The notes below the pieces were generated by a model. The model did not search any database. It was not told where the DNA came from and was given only the letters and a program-made list of their open reading frames with translations. The translations under genes and the position numbers were made by a program. From Botryosphaeria dothidea (taxonomy: Eukaryota; Ascomycota; Dothideomycetes; Botryosphaeriales; Botryosphaeriaceae): a stretch of 64,000 nt of DNA. The stretch is from positions 2,418,001 through 2,482,000 of the forward strand of contig WWBZ02000001.1 of NCBI GenBank assembly GCA_011503125.2, written 5' to 3'. Positions 31,375-42,535 of this stretch are shown piece after piece. The first letter of the stretch is position 1. Each line of letters opens with the position of its first letter.

Positions 31375-31793
31375 TGAGTGGGTATTCTAGTTGAGAGGCG
31401 TTTGGTGGTTATATCCTGTGTATTGGAGACTTGGTTTCAGCGCATGGCGTTTGGATTTCAATCTTGCATTTTCGGCCTGGATACCAGATTCTTCTTGAGT
31501 ACAGTGCAATGTAGTATTCACTTGAACCATCGAGCAATGATTCCAATTGATCCCGTGGCCGGCCGAGAACTTGTAATTTGCTTTGCTAGGTATTATGCTA
31601 CTGAGTATAAGCATAAGTCTGCCCGAGCCGGCGCGGAAAGGCGGCCACTAATTAAGCCACGCGAAAGTTAGCCGGCGATTTTCCTTCAAGCCCAACGCGT
31701 CCAAGCGTTGTGCCCTTTGGACAAAACAACCTCCAACCTCGGGCGCTACTGACACGGAACTCAATAGATCGAAAGAAGATCCAGGCAGCCAAT
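31375..31793. other. Intergenic spacer
   Basis: The 3' flank of the mannosyltransferase and promoter of the coiled-coil gene. No coding motif. Confidence 0.5.
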
Positions 31794-33042
31794 ATGCTGC
31801 CTCCAATCGATCAGTCTGCGCTTGAACGGAATCCTAAGTTCAAGGTGCTCTACGAGGATATTGCGCAAAACAAGCTGAACCCCGATGCATCAACCAAGGA
31901 CGTCAGGAGGCAACGCGTGATGGACGAGGCTAGAAAAGTGAGTATTTCGCATGAGGGTTGAATTCGAAGGGTTCACCGAGTCTTTTCAAGAAACATTGCA
32001 TGTCTCGTCTTTATTCCTCAATTTACTCTTGTTTGAGCGTATGCTGACCTCGCCAGGAATTGACCAACAAACGCACCGAGATAGCGAGGAGCCATATACT
32101 AAAGACCTCACTCGACACCCTAAGTGCAAGAGCTGCTGATCTTCCTGACGAAGTTCGTTCTTGTCCCACCCGCAGAGCCCTGTAAGGGAACGGCAGTACT
32201 AACATTCAGCTAGCTGCATGAAGTCATCACCATAATTGCCGCACAGCTCAATGGCCGCATCCCTTCATCTGAGCGAGAAATATTACAAGAAGATGTCGAA
32301 TACTTCACCGTTAGTCTTCATCTCCCGGCTCCCCTCTTACCTGCTCATCGTCAATCCGTCAGGAACATATCGTCCCCATCTCCCGCGCCCTCTCCACGCA
32401 CCTAAAATCCATTGCCCTCCAGCTCTGCAGAATCGCAGCCCCAGAAGGTATGCTCGCCCACCTCCCCCTTCCCACCCTAACAACAACCCTTCCTCTCTCT
32501 CTAACACAAACCAAAAACCAGCCGAGCCCACCCCATCAATGATCCCCGACCTCCCGGCCATCGCGCAAGACCAGCACGACGACCTCCGCGCCGCCACCAC
32601 CGCGCTCGGCGACCAGCGTGCCCGCCTCGCCGACCTCGCCGCCTCCGTCCTCGAGGCGCAGACGCGCCTGATGGAGGTCGTCGTGCGCGTGCTCGAGCAG
32701 ACCGTCCACGGCAGCGTGCAGCGCTCCGTGCGCGCCAAGGCGGAGCACCTGGCCGCTGTGGCCAAGGGCTTGGAGCTGAAGCTGAGCCTTTTGATGCTGG
32801 CGGGCAGCGGGCCGTCGGGCGAGCTGGCGCGGGCGGTGGAGGGGTATGGCGCGTTTTTGAAGGCGGAGAGGGAGGAGTTGGGGCATCGGCGGGTGATCGG
32901 GGAGGATCGGTTGAGGGCGTTTGAGGAGGCGGGTGGGAATGGGAGGGGTGGAATGATGAGGGAGATTGCGAGGAGGTATGCGGAGGTGGAGGAGGAGATT
33001 ACGAAGGTGCAGATGGAGGTGGGGAGGTTGCAGCCAAGTTAG
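31794..33042 (+). CDS. Coiled-coil protein, five exons, unknown function
   Basis: Exons read as 31794-31937, 32057-32152, 32214-32309, 32363-32447 and 32522-33042; introns of 119, 61, 53 and 74 bp, one with a perfect TACTAAC branch. All phases join, giving 313 residues, which is strong evidence for a real gene. There is no signal peptide. The N-terminal 135 residues are helical (LERNPKFKVLYEDIAQ, RVMDEARKELTNKRTEIAR), then a Pro-rich hinge (AEPTPSMIPDLP), then about 160 residues of heptad-like helix (RARLADLAASVLEAQTRLMEVVVRVLEQ and following) ending EITKVQMEVGRLQPS. This is a cytoskeletal or kinetochore-type architecture, but I cannot assign a family. The last exon is markedly GC-rich. Confidence 0.75.
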
Positions 33043-33261
33043 TGGGGATGGGAAGTTACGGTACATGAGTGCGATGGCCCGGTGAAGGGTCAATTAAAGG
33101 GTGAGGCAACAGTTTGATGGAGCGGTCCAAGGTATGTGATTAATGCAATTGAATCCTGCTTTTAATAGCTTTTGCGCTCTGCCGCTATTGACAGTGAAGC
33201 AGTGATATGGCGAAACCCATTAAATCATTGTCAGATTGCACATCAATCATGATTTCAAAAT

Positions 33262-34052
33262 CTACCACGGGAGCTCCTGTCCCTCCCTGTGCCAGAACTT
33301 GCCCGTATCCTCAATCTTCTTGCTCACCAGCACCTTGTACAGCTTCTCCGCCGCCTCATCCGGATTCACGAGCTGCGGGTCATCCGGCAAGTTTTCAGTC
33401 AGCGCAGTCCTCACCATTCCCGGATGCAGGATCACCACGACGACGCCCTTATCCTTCAGCTCGACGGAGAGGTTCTTGCAGATCTGGTTCAGCGCCGTCT
33501 TGGACGAGCGGTACGCGTAACTGCCACCGGAGCTGTTGTCAGCGATGCTGCCTACGCGGCTGGACACATAGCCAAGGCGTGGGCTCGAAGACTTCAAGAT
33601 GTTCGGGAGCAGCGCTTGGGTGAGAAGGAGAGGACCGAATGTGTTGACGGCGAAGATCTTGGAGAGGATGTCCTGGTTGACGGTGGTCAGGGAATCGTGG
33701 CCCATATCGGCGGTTCCTGGAGAAGATTCAGCATATCATCGGAAAATCTACAAATGTGAGAATGAGCTATACCGGCGACGTTGAGCAACAGATCCAGCGG
33801 CCCGTCTCCATATTGCTGCTTAAATGCATTGATTGACTCTTGAGATGTGACATCTAATTGAGAAACCTTGCAGCCCAAGCTCTTGAGTTTGTCGCCATCG
33901 TTCACGTCAACAGCATGGACATCATATCCCTAGAATAGTTGTTGGTAATGTAGCTTTCGATATAGTTTAGCAATCCCTACTTCATTGATTAGGACTTTGG
34001 CAAAGTCGTGACCGATGCCGGAATTGGCTCCAGTGACAACAGCAGTCGGCAT
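33262..34052 (-). CDS. Short-chain dehydrogenase/reductase
   Basis: Exons 34052-33981, 33929-33773 and 33716-33262 with introns of 51 and 56 bp, 227 residues. It has the classical SDR features: nucleotide-binding TGANSGIG near the N-terminus, NVAG at the end of strand 4 (the intron splits its glycine codon), the catalytic serine region YVSSRVGS and the Tyr-x3-Lys pair in YRSSKTALNQ, then HPGMVRTAL. The short length and lack of membrane segment suggest a soluble cytosolic NAD(P)H-dependent enzyme of the C-factor/sniffer-like type. The substrate is unknown. It is divergent from a second SDR at 34939-36079. Confidence 0.88.
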
Positions 34053-34938
34053 GTTGAGACTAGAAGAGTAGGATGAAGATTATTTTCATTTGCTTACTTA
34101 TTAGGCAATAGCTTCAATATATAAACACGAAACTCGTGAGGCGTAACATTCGTGACTCATGAGAGGGCTGACAAATGCAGCTATGCGGGGCTGACGTCCT
34201 TGCTCCACCTGCGGTCAGCAGTGGCGCATTTGGCTTGGCAGCTGGCGAGACTGGCAAGGTTGATGGTCCAAACATATCATAGTTTTGATCCGTGAGATGC
34301 ATATGCATTTTAAATCGCGACATCTTATCCTTTCAAGCTACATTCATAGCTGTCTTGCTTTCTTTTCACATTGAAAAAAAAGGCGGTTGCCGCCGCTCCA
34401 CAAGTTGTGAGATGGCATCCGGCCTTTCCGATTGAAATATAGATGGCCTTCAAGCATTGGAAAGAGTCTGTACAGCACCGGAAACTCCGCGGAGTAGATC
34501 TGCAATGAAAAGCAGCTACGATCTAGCCTGTGAGGGCTGTGCAGCCCCGTAAGGGTTCCTATTCGTCGAATGCGGGGCCAACCCCAGATACTACGAAGCT
34601 TAAAAGTATGCAGCAAGATCACTACTTCAGCTCACCAAGTCTTTTATTCAGTTTAAGTTCGTCTTCAGGGGGCCGCGTCGAATTGGACGCTTCTCCGAGC
34701 TGAATTCACGGTACGCGCGTAAGATTTAAGAAAAACAGTACAAATATACCCATGGGCCAAGTTCCAATAATCGGGAGAAGCGGATTAGACGGGTTTGGAA
34801 GTAATACTGCGGCGTTGCTCGTGCATGGGTATGACGCTATGTTAAATAGCGCCGAGGCAGTCGTGGTGGGGAGAGCTCTGGCACAGCTATCCACCTTCCT
34901 CCCCTCACAATTCACCACCAACGCTTCAGTACTCAACC
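34053..34938. promoter_or_regulatory. Divergent promoter between two dehydrogenases
   Basis: An 886-bp gap between two SDR genes pointing away from each other. Mixed composition, no coding motif; may contain shared regulatory sites. Confidence 0.45.
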
Positions 34939-36079
34939 ATGACCGATACACGCAAGACAGTCTTGATCACCGGGTTGGTCGTCCGCGCAATATCTATTTG
35001 AAACCTTCTGCTCCTACTAACACCGCTCAACAGCTGCTCGTCCGGAATCGGGCACAGCCTTGCCAAAGAATTCCACTCCAAAGGTTCCACTCCGTGAGCC
35101 GACGCTCTCCCACCCGTTCCAGGCTGATGCTTCCGCGCCCCTCACACAAGGCCTGCGCGTCTTCGCCTCCGCCCGCCGCACCGAGACCATCGCCGACCTC
35201 GCCGACCTGGGCATCGAAACCGTATCGCTCGAGGTCGACAAGCCCGAGAGGGTGCGCGAGCTGCGCCGCGAGATCGAGGAGCTCACCGGCGGCAAGCTCG
35301 ACATCCTGGTCAACAATGCCGGCCGCAACTACACCGTGCCCGCGCTCGACGTCGATTTCGACGAGGTGCGGGAGACGTTCGAGGTCAACGTGTTTTCGGT
35401 CATGCGCATGTGCCAGGAGTTTGCGCCGTTGTTGATTGAGGCTAAGGGCACGATTGTGCAGATTGGCAGCTTGGCTGGTGTTATGTGAGTGCTACAAGGC
35501 TTCGGTTCGGCTCTCGAGGGCTCTGCTAATAGGACACATAGGCCCTACGTCTTCGGAGGTAAGTCGAGCGCACCCTTCGCAGTTGAGCGCTGAGCTGACC
35601 TCGGGTAAGGTGTCTACAATGCCTCAAAGGCTGCTCTGCACCAGTACAGCAACACCCTCCGCGTCGAGCTTTCTCCCTTCGGTGTCCGCGTGGTGACTAT
35701 CGTCACTGGCGGTATCAAATCCAATATCGCACGGACCGATCGTCAGCTTCCGGAGGATTCGTACTACATTCCTCTCTCCCAGGAGTACCAAAGGCGTCTG
35801 AAGCATAGCCAGGAAGGCGCTATGCCCAGCGAGGATTATGCGAAGAGTGTGGTCTCGAAGGTCTTGAGATCCAGCCCACCGAAGTGGGTGTGGGAGGGCA
35901 ACAAGGCCTGGGTGGTTTGGTTCCTCTACAACTATCTTCCCAAGGGACTCATGGTGCGTATCATTCATTGACTTTGAGCGCCAAGCAAGGTACTAATACT
36001 GGAATAGGATGCCGTTTTCTTCCGCATGTTCAACTTGTGGAAGCTCATTGGAACCACGAGAGCAAAGAAAACTGAATGA
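34939..36079 (+). CDS. AYR1-like acyl-dihydroxyacetone-phosphate reductase, six exons
   Basis: Exons 34939-34973, 35034-35083, 35151-35484, 35542-35558 (only 17 nt), 35610-35953 and 36008-36079; 283 residues. Introns of 60, 67, 57, 51 and 54 bp keep phase throughout. Features of an SDR: VLITGCSSGIGHSLAKEF, RVFASARR, LDILVNNAGRNY, the catalytic serine in QIGSLAGV, YNASKAAL (Tyr-x3-Lys) and a C-terminal region with a hydrophobic segment (WVVWFLYNYLPKGLM). The GCSSGIG start and membrane-prone tail match the fungal AYR1 group, which reduces 1-acyl-DHAP in lipid particles and ER to make lysophosphatidate. The function is by resemblance. The first exons are tiny, so the start is assigned with moderate certainty. 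Confidence 0.85.
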
Positions 36080-36282
36080 AATCGCCGCTCTCTCAATCCA
36101 TGATTTCGCACTTTTGTCTTCGTTACTGCACAATATCCAAAGGGTCTCGATTGTTAGGGCAGTTGATCAGAACGGAGTTGGTACAGAAGCTGAGCTGACA
36201 ATATTGTATGAACACTTGACTTCATCAGTGGATGTCTACGGGCAGCCTATACAATGAGACAGACATGGGGACCCAAAGTAAA
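36080..36282. other. Convergent spacer
   Basis: About 200 bp between the 3' ends of the AYR1-like and alkyltransferase genes; AT-rich. Confidence 0.5.
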
Positions 36283-37203
36283 TTATTTGCCTGCCGTGTA
36301 TTGCTTGTTATCATCCCCGTATATTTCCTTATACCATGTCTCGACTTCTCCATCTTCTTGGAAGTCCGTATAGGGCCTCCCGGCTGCCTTACCGCCACTA
36401 TCGAATTTCACGCCTTCCTCGGCCAGAAGCCTCTTCTTTTCAGCAGCATGCCTTCCTTGCTCTCCCCAATCACCGCCGAATCCTCCTATACGACCATCAT
36501 GAGCTAGGACTCTGTGGCAAGGTACTGTTGGCGCAAAGGGATTGTTCCGCATTGCATTCCCAATGGCTCTTGCACTGGATTTATGATGCTGGGTTGTGAT
36601 ATAAGAGCTCATGGCGCCGTACGTGCTGTATCTTCCACGCGGGATGTACGTGAGGAGAATGAGCACAAACCGGCGGAAGGGGGTGAGATGTTTGGACGAG
36701 AAGATTGTCTCCCTCGCCTCCAGCAGCTCCGGAGCAGGAGATCCGGCCTTGACTTTCGGGTGATCATTAAAGAAATGGCTTCGAATGTCTCCGTCTCCTG
36801 GTCTGCTCTTCCGCTTCTTGGGAGAGTTTGCGGTATGACCGTTCCCTGGCCCGTCGCGCTTCCTTTTGGGGCCTTCTTTCCCCCGCAACTCAAGACTGCG
36901 CTGGTTCAACTGGTCGAGGTCGGCTTCACCAGATGCTATTTTGCGTCCAAGGTCCAGAGCTGCGTCCAACTGTTGCTGTGACATGTTCTTGGTAGCAGGT
37001 TTACTCACGCGCTCCATCCATGGCTTATCCTTTCCGACGGCGTTATCGAGAATGATGCGAGCGAAGCAGTGGTCGAGGTAAACGGGCCATTTGGGCTGGG
37101 CTTTGTCGCGCGCCTTTGCCAGGCGCGGGAGCTCTTCCTTGTAAAGGGCGGACCACTGCTCCTGAAGATCAACCAGGCGTCCAGAGGTGGCGGTGGGCGA
37201 CAT
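36283..37203 (-). CDS. Alkylguanine-DNA alkyltransferase with extra N-terminal block
   Basis: 306 residues, single exon, starting MSPTATSGRLVDLQEQW (a longer frame upstream has no better start). The C-terminal part is a methylated-DNA-protein-cysteine methyltransferase: FRRFVLILLTYIPRGRYSTYG (helix-turn-helix region with the arginine finger area), ARAIGNAMRNNPF and the acceptor motif PCHRV with reactive cysteine at about 229, then GGFGG. Such proteins accept the alkyl group from O6-alkylguanine in one suicidal step in the nucleus. The first 108 residues (QPKWPVYLDHCFARIILDN and following) do not resemble the usual N-terminal domain; a basic linker (KRKRDG, KKRKSR) follows and could be a nuclear localisation signal. 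Downstream of the PCHRV domain there is an acidic tail DGEVETWYKEIYGDD. Confidence 0.85.
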   Translation of the reverse strand: MSPTATSGRLVDLQEQWSALYKEELPRLAKARDKAQPKWPVYLDHCFARIILDNAVGKDKPWMERVSKPATKNMSQQQLDAALDLGRKIASGEADLDQLNQRSLELRGKEGPKRKRDGPGNGHTANSPKKRKSRPGDGDIRSHFFNDHPKVKAGSPAPELLEARETIFSSKHLTPFRRFVLILLTYIPRGRYSTYGAMSSYITTQHHKSSARAIGNAMRNNPFAPTVPCHRVLAHDGRIGGFGGDWGEQGRHAAEKKRLLAEEGVKFDSGGKAAGRPYTDFQEDGEVETWYKEIYGDDNKQYTAGK

Positions 37204-38002
37204 TGGACCGTTTGGCAGCGGTAAGGTGCGGTGTGAGGTGCAGCGTGACGGCGCGCGCGGTGCGCATGCAGAGGTGATGGATGGCGCGCACTGCCGCCCA
37301 TGACTCGCCCAAGCTTCTTTCCCCGGCCTTCCCTCCACATTCCTTCCCACCTCGCCGGCCCGTCTCCACCCAGCGCTCTTGCTTCCGTGATCCGCGCAGA
37401 GCCTACTCGTGGCCAGCTCCGCTCATGGTAAAGTCTCTTACTTTTTCGCATGTGATCGCGATGTTTTGCGCCGGAAGAGCCCGATGCTTCCCGCTCCTGC
37501 TGATCTTTGATGCCGCTCCGCTCACCGTTCTCCAGCCCTTCTCGTACCGGGCTGACTGCTACCGAATAAGAGCGGCAAACGCATGGTGCGTCCATTCAGT
37601 GCAGTAGCCGCCTTCTCGCGTGGCGGCATACTGCAGCGAGCCTGCGCCTGCCTGTGCCTGCCTGTTGCAGCCCGTTGACGCGTCGCACAGCACACATACC
37701 TGCCGCCAGGGATGCAGCCAACGTGGTGAAATTTTCGCTTCAGAGGTCACATACATCATTTCAAATGTAAATTCCACTTCTCCCATCAACTTTGCAGAAC
37801 AGTGCTGCCACCACCTGTGAGGCCACCACCGACGTGACCCGGCCACCTGCATTCACCGCACCTTTCACTTGCCCTGTTCCAGAAACAGCCTCCCCTGCAG
37901 CTCCCCGCTAGGTACATAAACTCTGAACACATAACCTTCTTTCCTCCCTCTTTTCCCACCTCAGCCTTAAGTCAATACCCACGCCCAAACACTCTCCAAG
38001 TC
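37204..38002. promoter_or_regulatory. Divergent promoter, alkyltransferase / PAL
   Basis: About 0.8 kb. A TACATAAA sequence at about 37912 with a pyrimidine-rich tract after it is a plausible promoter core for the lyase. No coding motif. Confidence 0.45.
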
Positions 38003-40185
38003 ATGGGTGAGTATTCCCTACCGGAGCAGGAGTCTGCCACTACCCATGCCCGCTCCACCTACAACACCTGGGCCAACGTCCAGAGACACCTAAGACAGCC
38101 TCAAGTCGTGCTTGATGGCGAGTCACTTGAAGTTTCTCATCTTGTCTCCGTTGCCAAGTATGGCTCGAAACCCGTGCTCCAAAAGACTCCTCAGTTTATT
38201 GCGAGGATTGAAAGAAGCGTGGAGATGCTCCAGCGCCACCTCGACAGGGGTGACATGATCTATGGTGTGTTAATCCTATGCCACCGATATGTCATCTAGA
38301 CAATACTGATGGAGTTGTAGGAGTAAACACTGGGTATGGTGGCAGTGCCGATACTCGCACCAATGACGTCTTCTCTCTTCAGCTTGCCCTGATTCAGCAC
38401 CAGCAGTGTGGTATTCTCTCCACTCAGGAGACATTCTTTCCTCAACAAAACAGTTCCGCCAGTGCAGACGACTTCGGCAATCTGTCTATGCCTACCTCCT
38501 GGGTCAAAGGTTTGATGGTCCAACGCGTCAATAGCATCGTCCGCGGCCACTCTGCAGTCTCTCTTGCTGTCATTGAAGCAATTCTGGCTCTCTTGGAAAA
38601 CAACATCACTCCAGTGATTCCTTTGCGTGGTAGTGTATCTGCATCCGGGGACTTGCAACCACTTTCGTACGTCGCCGGTACAATTCAGGGCAGCCCGGAC
38701 ATCTTTGTGAGAGTTGGGACGCCTGCCTCGACCATGTCCGCTAGCGAGGCATTGAGAAAGTACAACTTGAAGCCAGTTGTACTTGCTGCCAAAGAGGGCC
38801 TTGGCCTCCTGAACGGAACTTCCGCTTCCGGTTCTGTTGCATCACTGGCCATATACGAGGCAAATCACCTTGCAATTCTCACGCAGACTCTCACTGCAAT
38901 GGCTGTAGAGGCGCTCAAAGGGACTGCAGAGTCATTCAGCCCATTCATTGCCAGTGTTAGGCCCCATCAAGGTCAGGTCGAAGTTGCTTCCAACATATAC
39001 GGCTTTCTCCAGGGCTCTCAGCTATCGTCAGGTTTAGACGGGAAGAAAGACATGCACATAGCCGGCTTATGCCAGGATCGCTACCCTCTGCGTACATCAT
39101 CCCAATGGATCGGACCACAGCTCGAAGACCTCGACCTCGCCACGAGGCAAATATCAGTCGAACTAAACTCCACCACCGACAACCCCCTGATGGACGTCGA
39201 GAACGACCTCGTCCACCACGGCGGCAACTTCCAAGCCGCCTCCATCACCTCCGCCATGGAAAAGACCCGCACCTCCATCCAAATGCTCGGCAAGCTGCTC
39301 TTCGCCCAAGGGACCGAACTCCTCAACTCAGCCCTCAACAAGGGCCTGCCGCCCAACCTCGCCGCCGACGACCCCAGCCTGAGCTTCACCTGCAAGGGCA
39401 TCGACATCAACCTCGCCGCCTACATGTCCGAGCTGGCCTTCCTCGCCAACCCCGTCAGCAGCCACGTCCAGAGCGCCGAGGTCCACAACCAGGCCGTCAA
39501 CTCGGTCGCCCTCATCTCGGCCCGCTACACCCTCATGAGCATCGAGGTCCTCGGCCAGATGTCGGCCGCGTACCTGTACGCGCTGTGCCAGGCCCTCGAC
39601 CTGCGCGTCCTGCAGACGCAGTTTCTCGGAAACGTGCGGCCGAAGTTCGAAGACTTCTTCCGCGACGCCGTCGGCCGCGCGCAGGACGACGGCAACATCG
39701 AGACGGACCGGAAAGCGCTGTTCGACGAGGTCTGGGGCGCGTTGAGGGATAAGTGGAGCGCGGCGACGAGCGAAGATCTCGGCCCCCGCGCTGAGCACGC
39801 CGCGCGCGAGGCGGTGATGGTGTTCTTGTACCGGGTGCCGAAGGCGGCGCAGGAGATCCGCGCGCTGGAGGCGGCGACGGCGGAGATGCTGCGGGCGGAG
39901 TACGGGGGGCTGCGGGGCCGCATGTTTGCGGATTACTTGAACATCACGCCGAAGTATCTGGGGCAGGCGGCGAGCAAGATATATTGTTTCGTGAGGGGCG
40001 AGCTGGGCGTGCCGTTCCATCGGGGGTTGGTGGACTCGCCGGAGTACAGGGGACCGGATGAGGGGCAGGGGGGTGGCAGGGAGAAGAGGACGATTGGGAG
40101 CTGGATCAGTGTTGTTTATGAGGCGCTGAGGGTGGGGTCGTTGTGGAAGCCGGTTATGGATGCGGTAACTGAGAATGGGGTTTGA
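38003..40185 (+). CDS. Phenylalanine ammonia-lyase
   Basis: Exons 38003-38264 and 38321-40185 with a 56-bp intron, 708 residues, the usual fungal length. It deaminates phenylalanine (perhaps also tyrosine) to trans-cinnamate and ammonia. Visible motifs: the catalytic tyrosine loop YGVNTGYGGSAD, the MIO-forming Ala-Ser-Gly in SVSASGDLQPL (about 185-187), EGLGLLNGTSASG, STTDNPLMD, FQAASITSAMEKTR and NQAVNSVALIS. MIO is made autocatalytically from that triad. The last 120 residues form the helical C-terminal extension found in eukaryotic PALs. Phenylpropanoid use or aromatic amino-acid catabolism are the usual fungal roles. It is divergent from the alkyltransferase with no obvious functional link. 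Confidence 0.93.
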
Positions 40186-41837
40186 AAAGATGGTTCACCT
40201 GATGCTGTTTTGGTGGGTGCCGTTAGTAAGAGATTTGCGGGCTGAGTAGCTGAGGTGTAGTGAATGATGAAGGATGCTAAATGATGGATGGACTCAAAGG
40301 TATCGGAGTATTAGAGTATTCATGGGTCCACAATGAGTATAGACAGATATGAAACAATGCCTTGCAAATCTGCTCTTCAATTTTTCGCCGCCTTGCCATC
40401 CCCTCAGGCCCAAAGAAAACTGGACAGTGAATTCATAAGGGGCGAATTGCAGCAGCGGCATCATAACCTTATCCCCCATACTAGTGCTTCGAGGGGCAGT
40501 CAGTGCTGCTTTAGATAAGAGCAAACCTACTACGACTCGTTGTGTGGCTTGTTAACTGCATTTCCCTGCAGCAGACGAAAAGAACGTTCAACCTTTATAT
40601 TCCATAGAGAGTATTCAGATCCGGCACGTGATTTTTTTTGATTTTTTTAGCAAAGACGAGAACAGGTGAGAGACCAAAAACTTGCACTTTTCGTGGGTGC
40701 GTCTGAGAATCGCTGAAATCGTGGCGCTGTGGTTTAGGTAAGCAAATCTTGCGGTCGCTGGGTTGCACAGCATTTTCGGGGTGTCAAAGCAAGCTGTAGA
40801 TCTTTGCGGATGTGTACGGAGTCTGTATCCGGTCGACTGCATGGCCACAGCTTTAGCACATACGAAGCGCAGGAACGGGCGCAACATTGGTCCCATGCGC
40901 ATCGCACGTAAGACTGTGTCAAATTAATGTGCAGCTGAAAATGGACGCGTTCATCCTATTGGTCTTGATACTGTACTAAGTTCTATTGGTTGCAGATTTG
41001 CTCTAAACGTAGCTGCGGTATGTATGCAGGTCTGCCGCGGCGCGGGACGGCAAACAACGGCAGCGTCCCAGAGACGGTCTACACGGGTCGATAATGCTGT
41101 AGTTTACAGACCAGAGATCCTCAAGAACGTAAGATGATCATAGGATTACGATCAGAGCCATCAAATACCTGACCCATGTGACATTTGGGAGCTTATGAGC
41201 AGGAAGCTAGATGCAGGAAGGGCATACACGAGGACTTTTGCAGGACCGACCATACAGCTGGAAGTGGCACTTTCACACCCTACATTTCTTGCGAGAAACG
41301 AGAATCGACGCCGCAAATTCGTCAGATATTTGGTGGACATTCAGCGTATTGTCGTTCGACCTTCGCCGAGCTTCGTACGACATGCAACGGGCCTTGCGAA
41401 GAGCTGCCGCCCATAGGAGACACAAGGAAAACGCTGAAGCCAACCTGGGCTTGATGTTTCGGCATACTATCTTGCCTTTCAACTGTGTGTTGTTCTGACA
41501 TTGCACGGCATCATGCAGGTTGCTCACAGAACCCGTGAATACGATTGGCTTAGCGCCTTGCCTACCTTTTGTCGATCGAGTCTCGGGCGTGGTTGTTCAT
41601 ATTATGGTCCGCTGGATTCGCAAAAGATACGAGTCACAATTTCTTCTATATGAGAGCTCTGCTCACCCCTCGCACACTTGTTCATATCGCTGGCTCTGAA
41701 ATTTGACCCTTCTGTCCGGAGCGCTGAAGGCTTTTTGTCATCTAATCCTTTCTTGAGAGACATTCCATCAGCGTGCATTCCACTAGAAAAGGCCTTAGTC
41801 AACCCATCGAACCGCTACTTGATTTGAAATACCCCTA
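40186..41837. other. Intergenic, about 1.65 kb
   Basis: No supported gene; frames are short, overlap on the same strand in three phases around 41.2 kb and carry no motif. T-rich runs near 40,628-40,650. It holds the 3' flank of PAL and the upstream region of zinc-finger copy 3. No repeat or mobile element boundary is visible. Confidence 0.5.
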
Positions 41838-42535
41838 CTGGCAAAGATACCACCGGAAATATACTGGTGCCCCTTCTGCGATATCAAGGCATACAGGAGC
41901 AAAGGAAACCTGACTAACCATGTCGAAGAGAAGCACGAATCTCAGAAGCGCTATCGCTGCCATGATTGCGGCAAGTCATGGAATCTTCCGCTTGGACGGT
42001 CGCGACACATTAGCAAGTCAAATTTCTCGGGTCAACACTTCGACTCCACACATCACGCAGAGAAGAAATGTCTGTACGCCTGTGGAATCTGCGCTAACTT
42101 ATTCGATGACTTCGACCTCCGTCAAGACAATCTCATAAATCACCAACAAAGTGGTATTGAGAAGACTGTTTGGACAAAAGACAACTTTATGCACGGCATA
42201 CTCTCGCACGGCTCCACTTCTGCACATTGGACCGCTGTCGCTGCTCCAATGTTCGCAGTGACGAGACCCGGAATGCTATCGTGGAACTGGAATGATCAAA
42301 GAGTCATTGATGCCTTAGACGCCCTTGAGCACACACGCTTTGGCAGTGATCAGGAGCTCCGGAGTATCTTGGCCGTCATCCTCTCAACTTCCAATATCAA
42401 TACCGTTCAACAAGATATGAAGTAAGTCATATTATCCAATACTGAAGAGATGGAAGCGCTGAACGCCTTAACAGCATCTTTGACCCCCATGACTTCAATC
42501 TTCAGTTCTGGGACATTGAGCAAGGTCTGATGTGA
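41838..42535 (+). pseudogene. Zinc-finger protein family copy 3, no ATG start
   Basis: The frame 41838-42421 plus 42475-42535 (53-bp intron, GTAAGT ... ACAG with a CTGAAC branch) would give 214 residues, almost the length of intact copy 2. It keeps CPFC...H-x4-H, CHDC with its downstream histidine but with the final cysteine of the second finger missing (HISKSN), and CGIC...INH. The C-terminal half matches (SWNWNDQR, ALEHTRF, QELRSIL) and the acidic tail is completed by the spliced exon. At the position of the ATG in copy 2 there is CTG (41838), and an in-frame TGA lies only six codons further upstream, so no ATG can start this frame without an upstream exon. It could be a CTG-initiated gene, a gene with an unseen 5' exon, or an early pseudogene. 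Confidence 0.6.

Noticed and set aside
39069..40020. Alternative frames on both strands over the PAL gene
   Set aside because: GC-rich shadows; the main frame carries the complete lyase.
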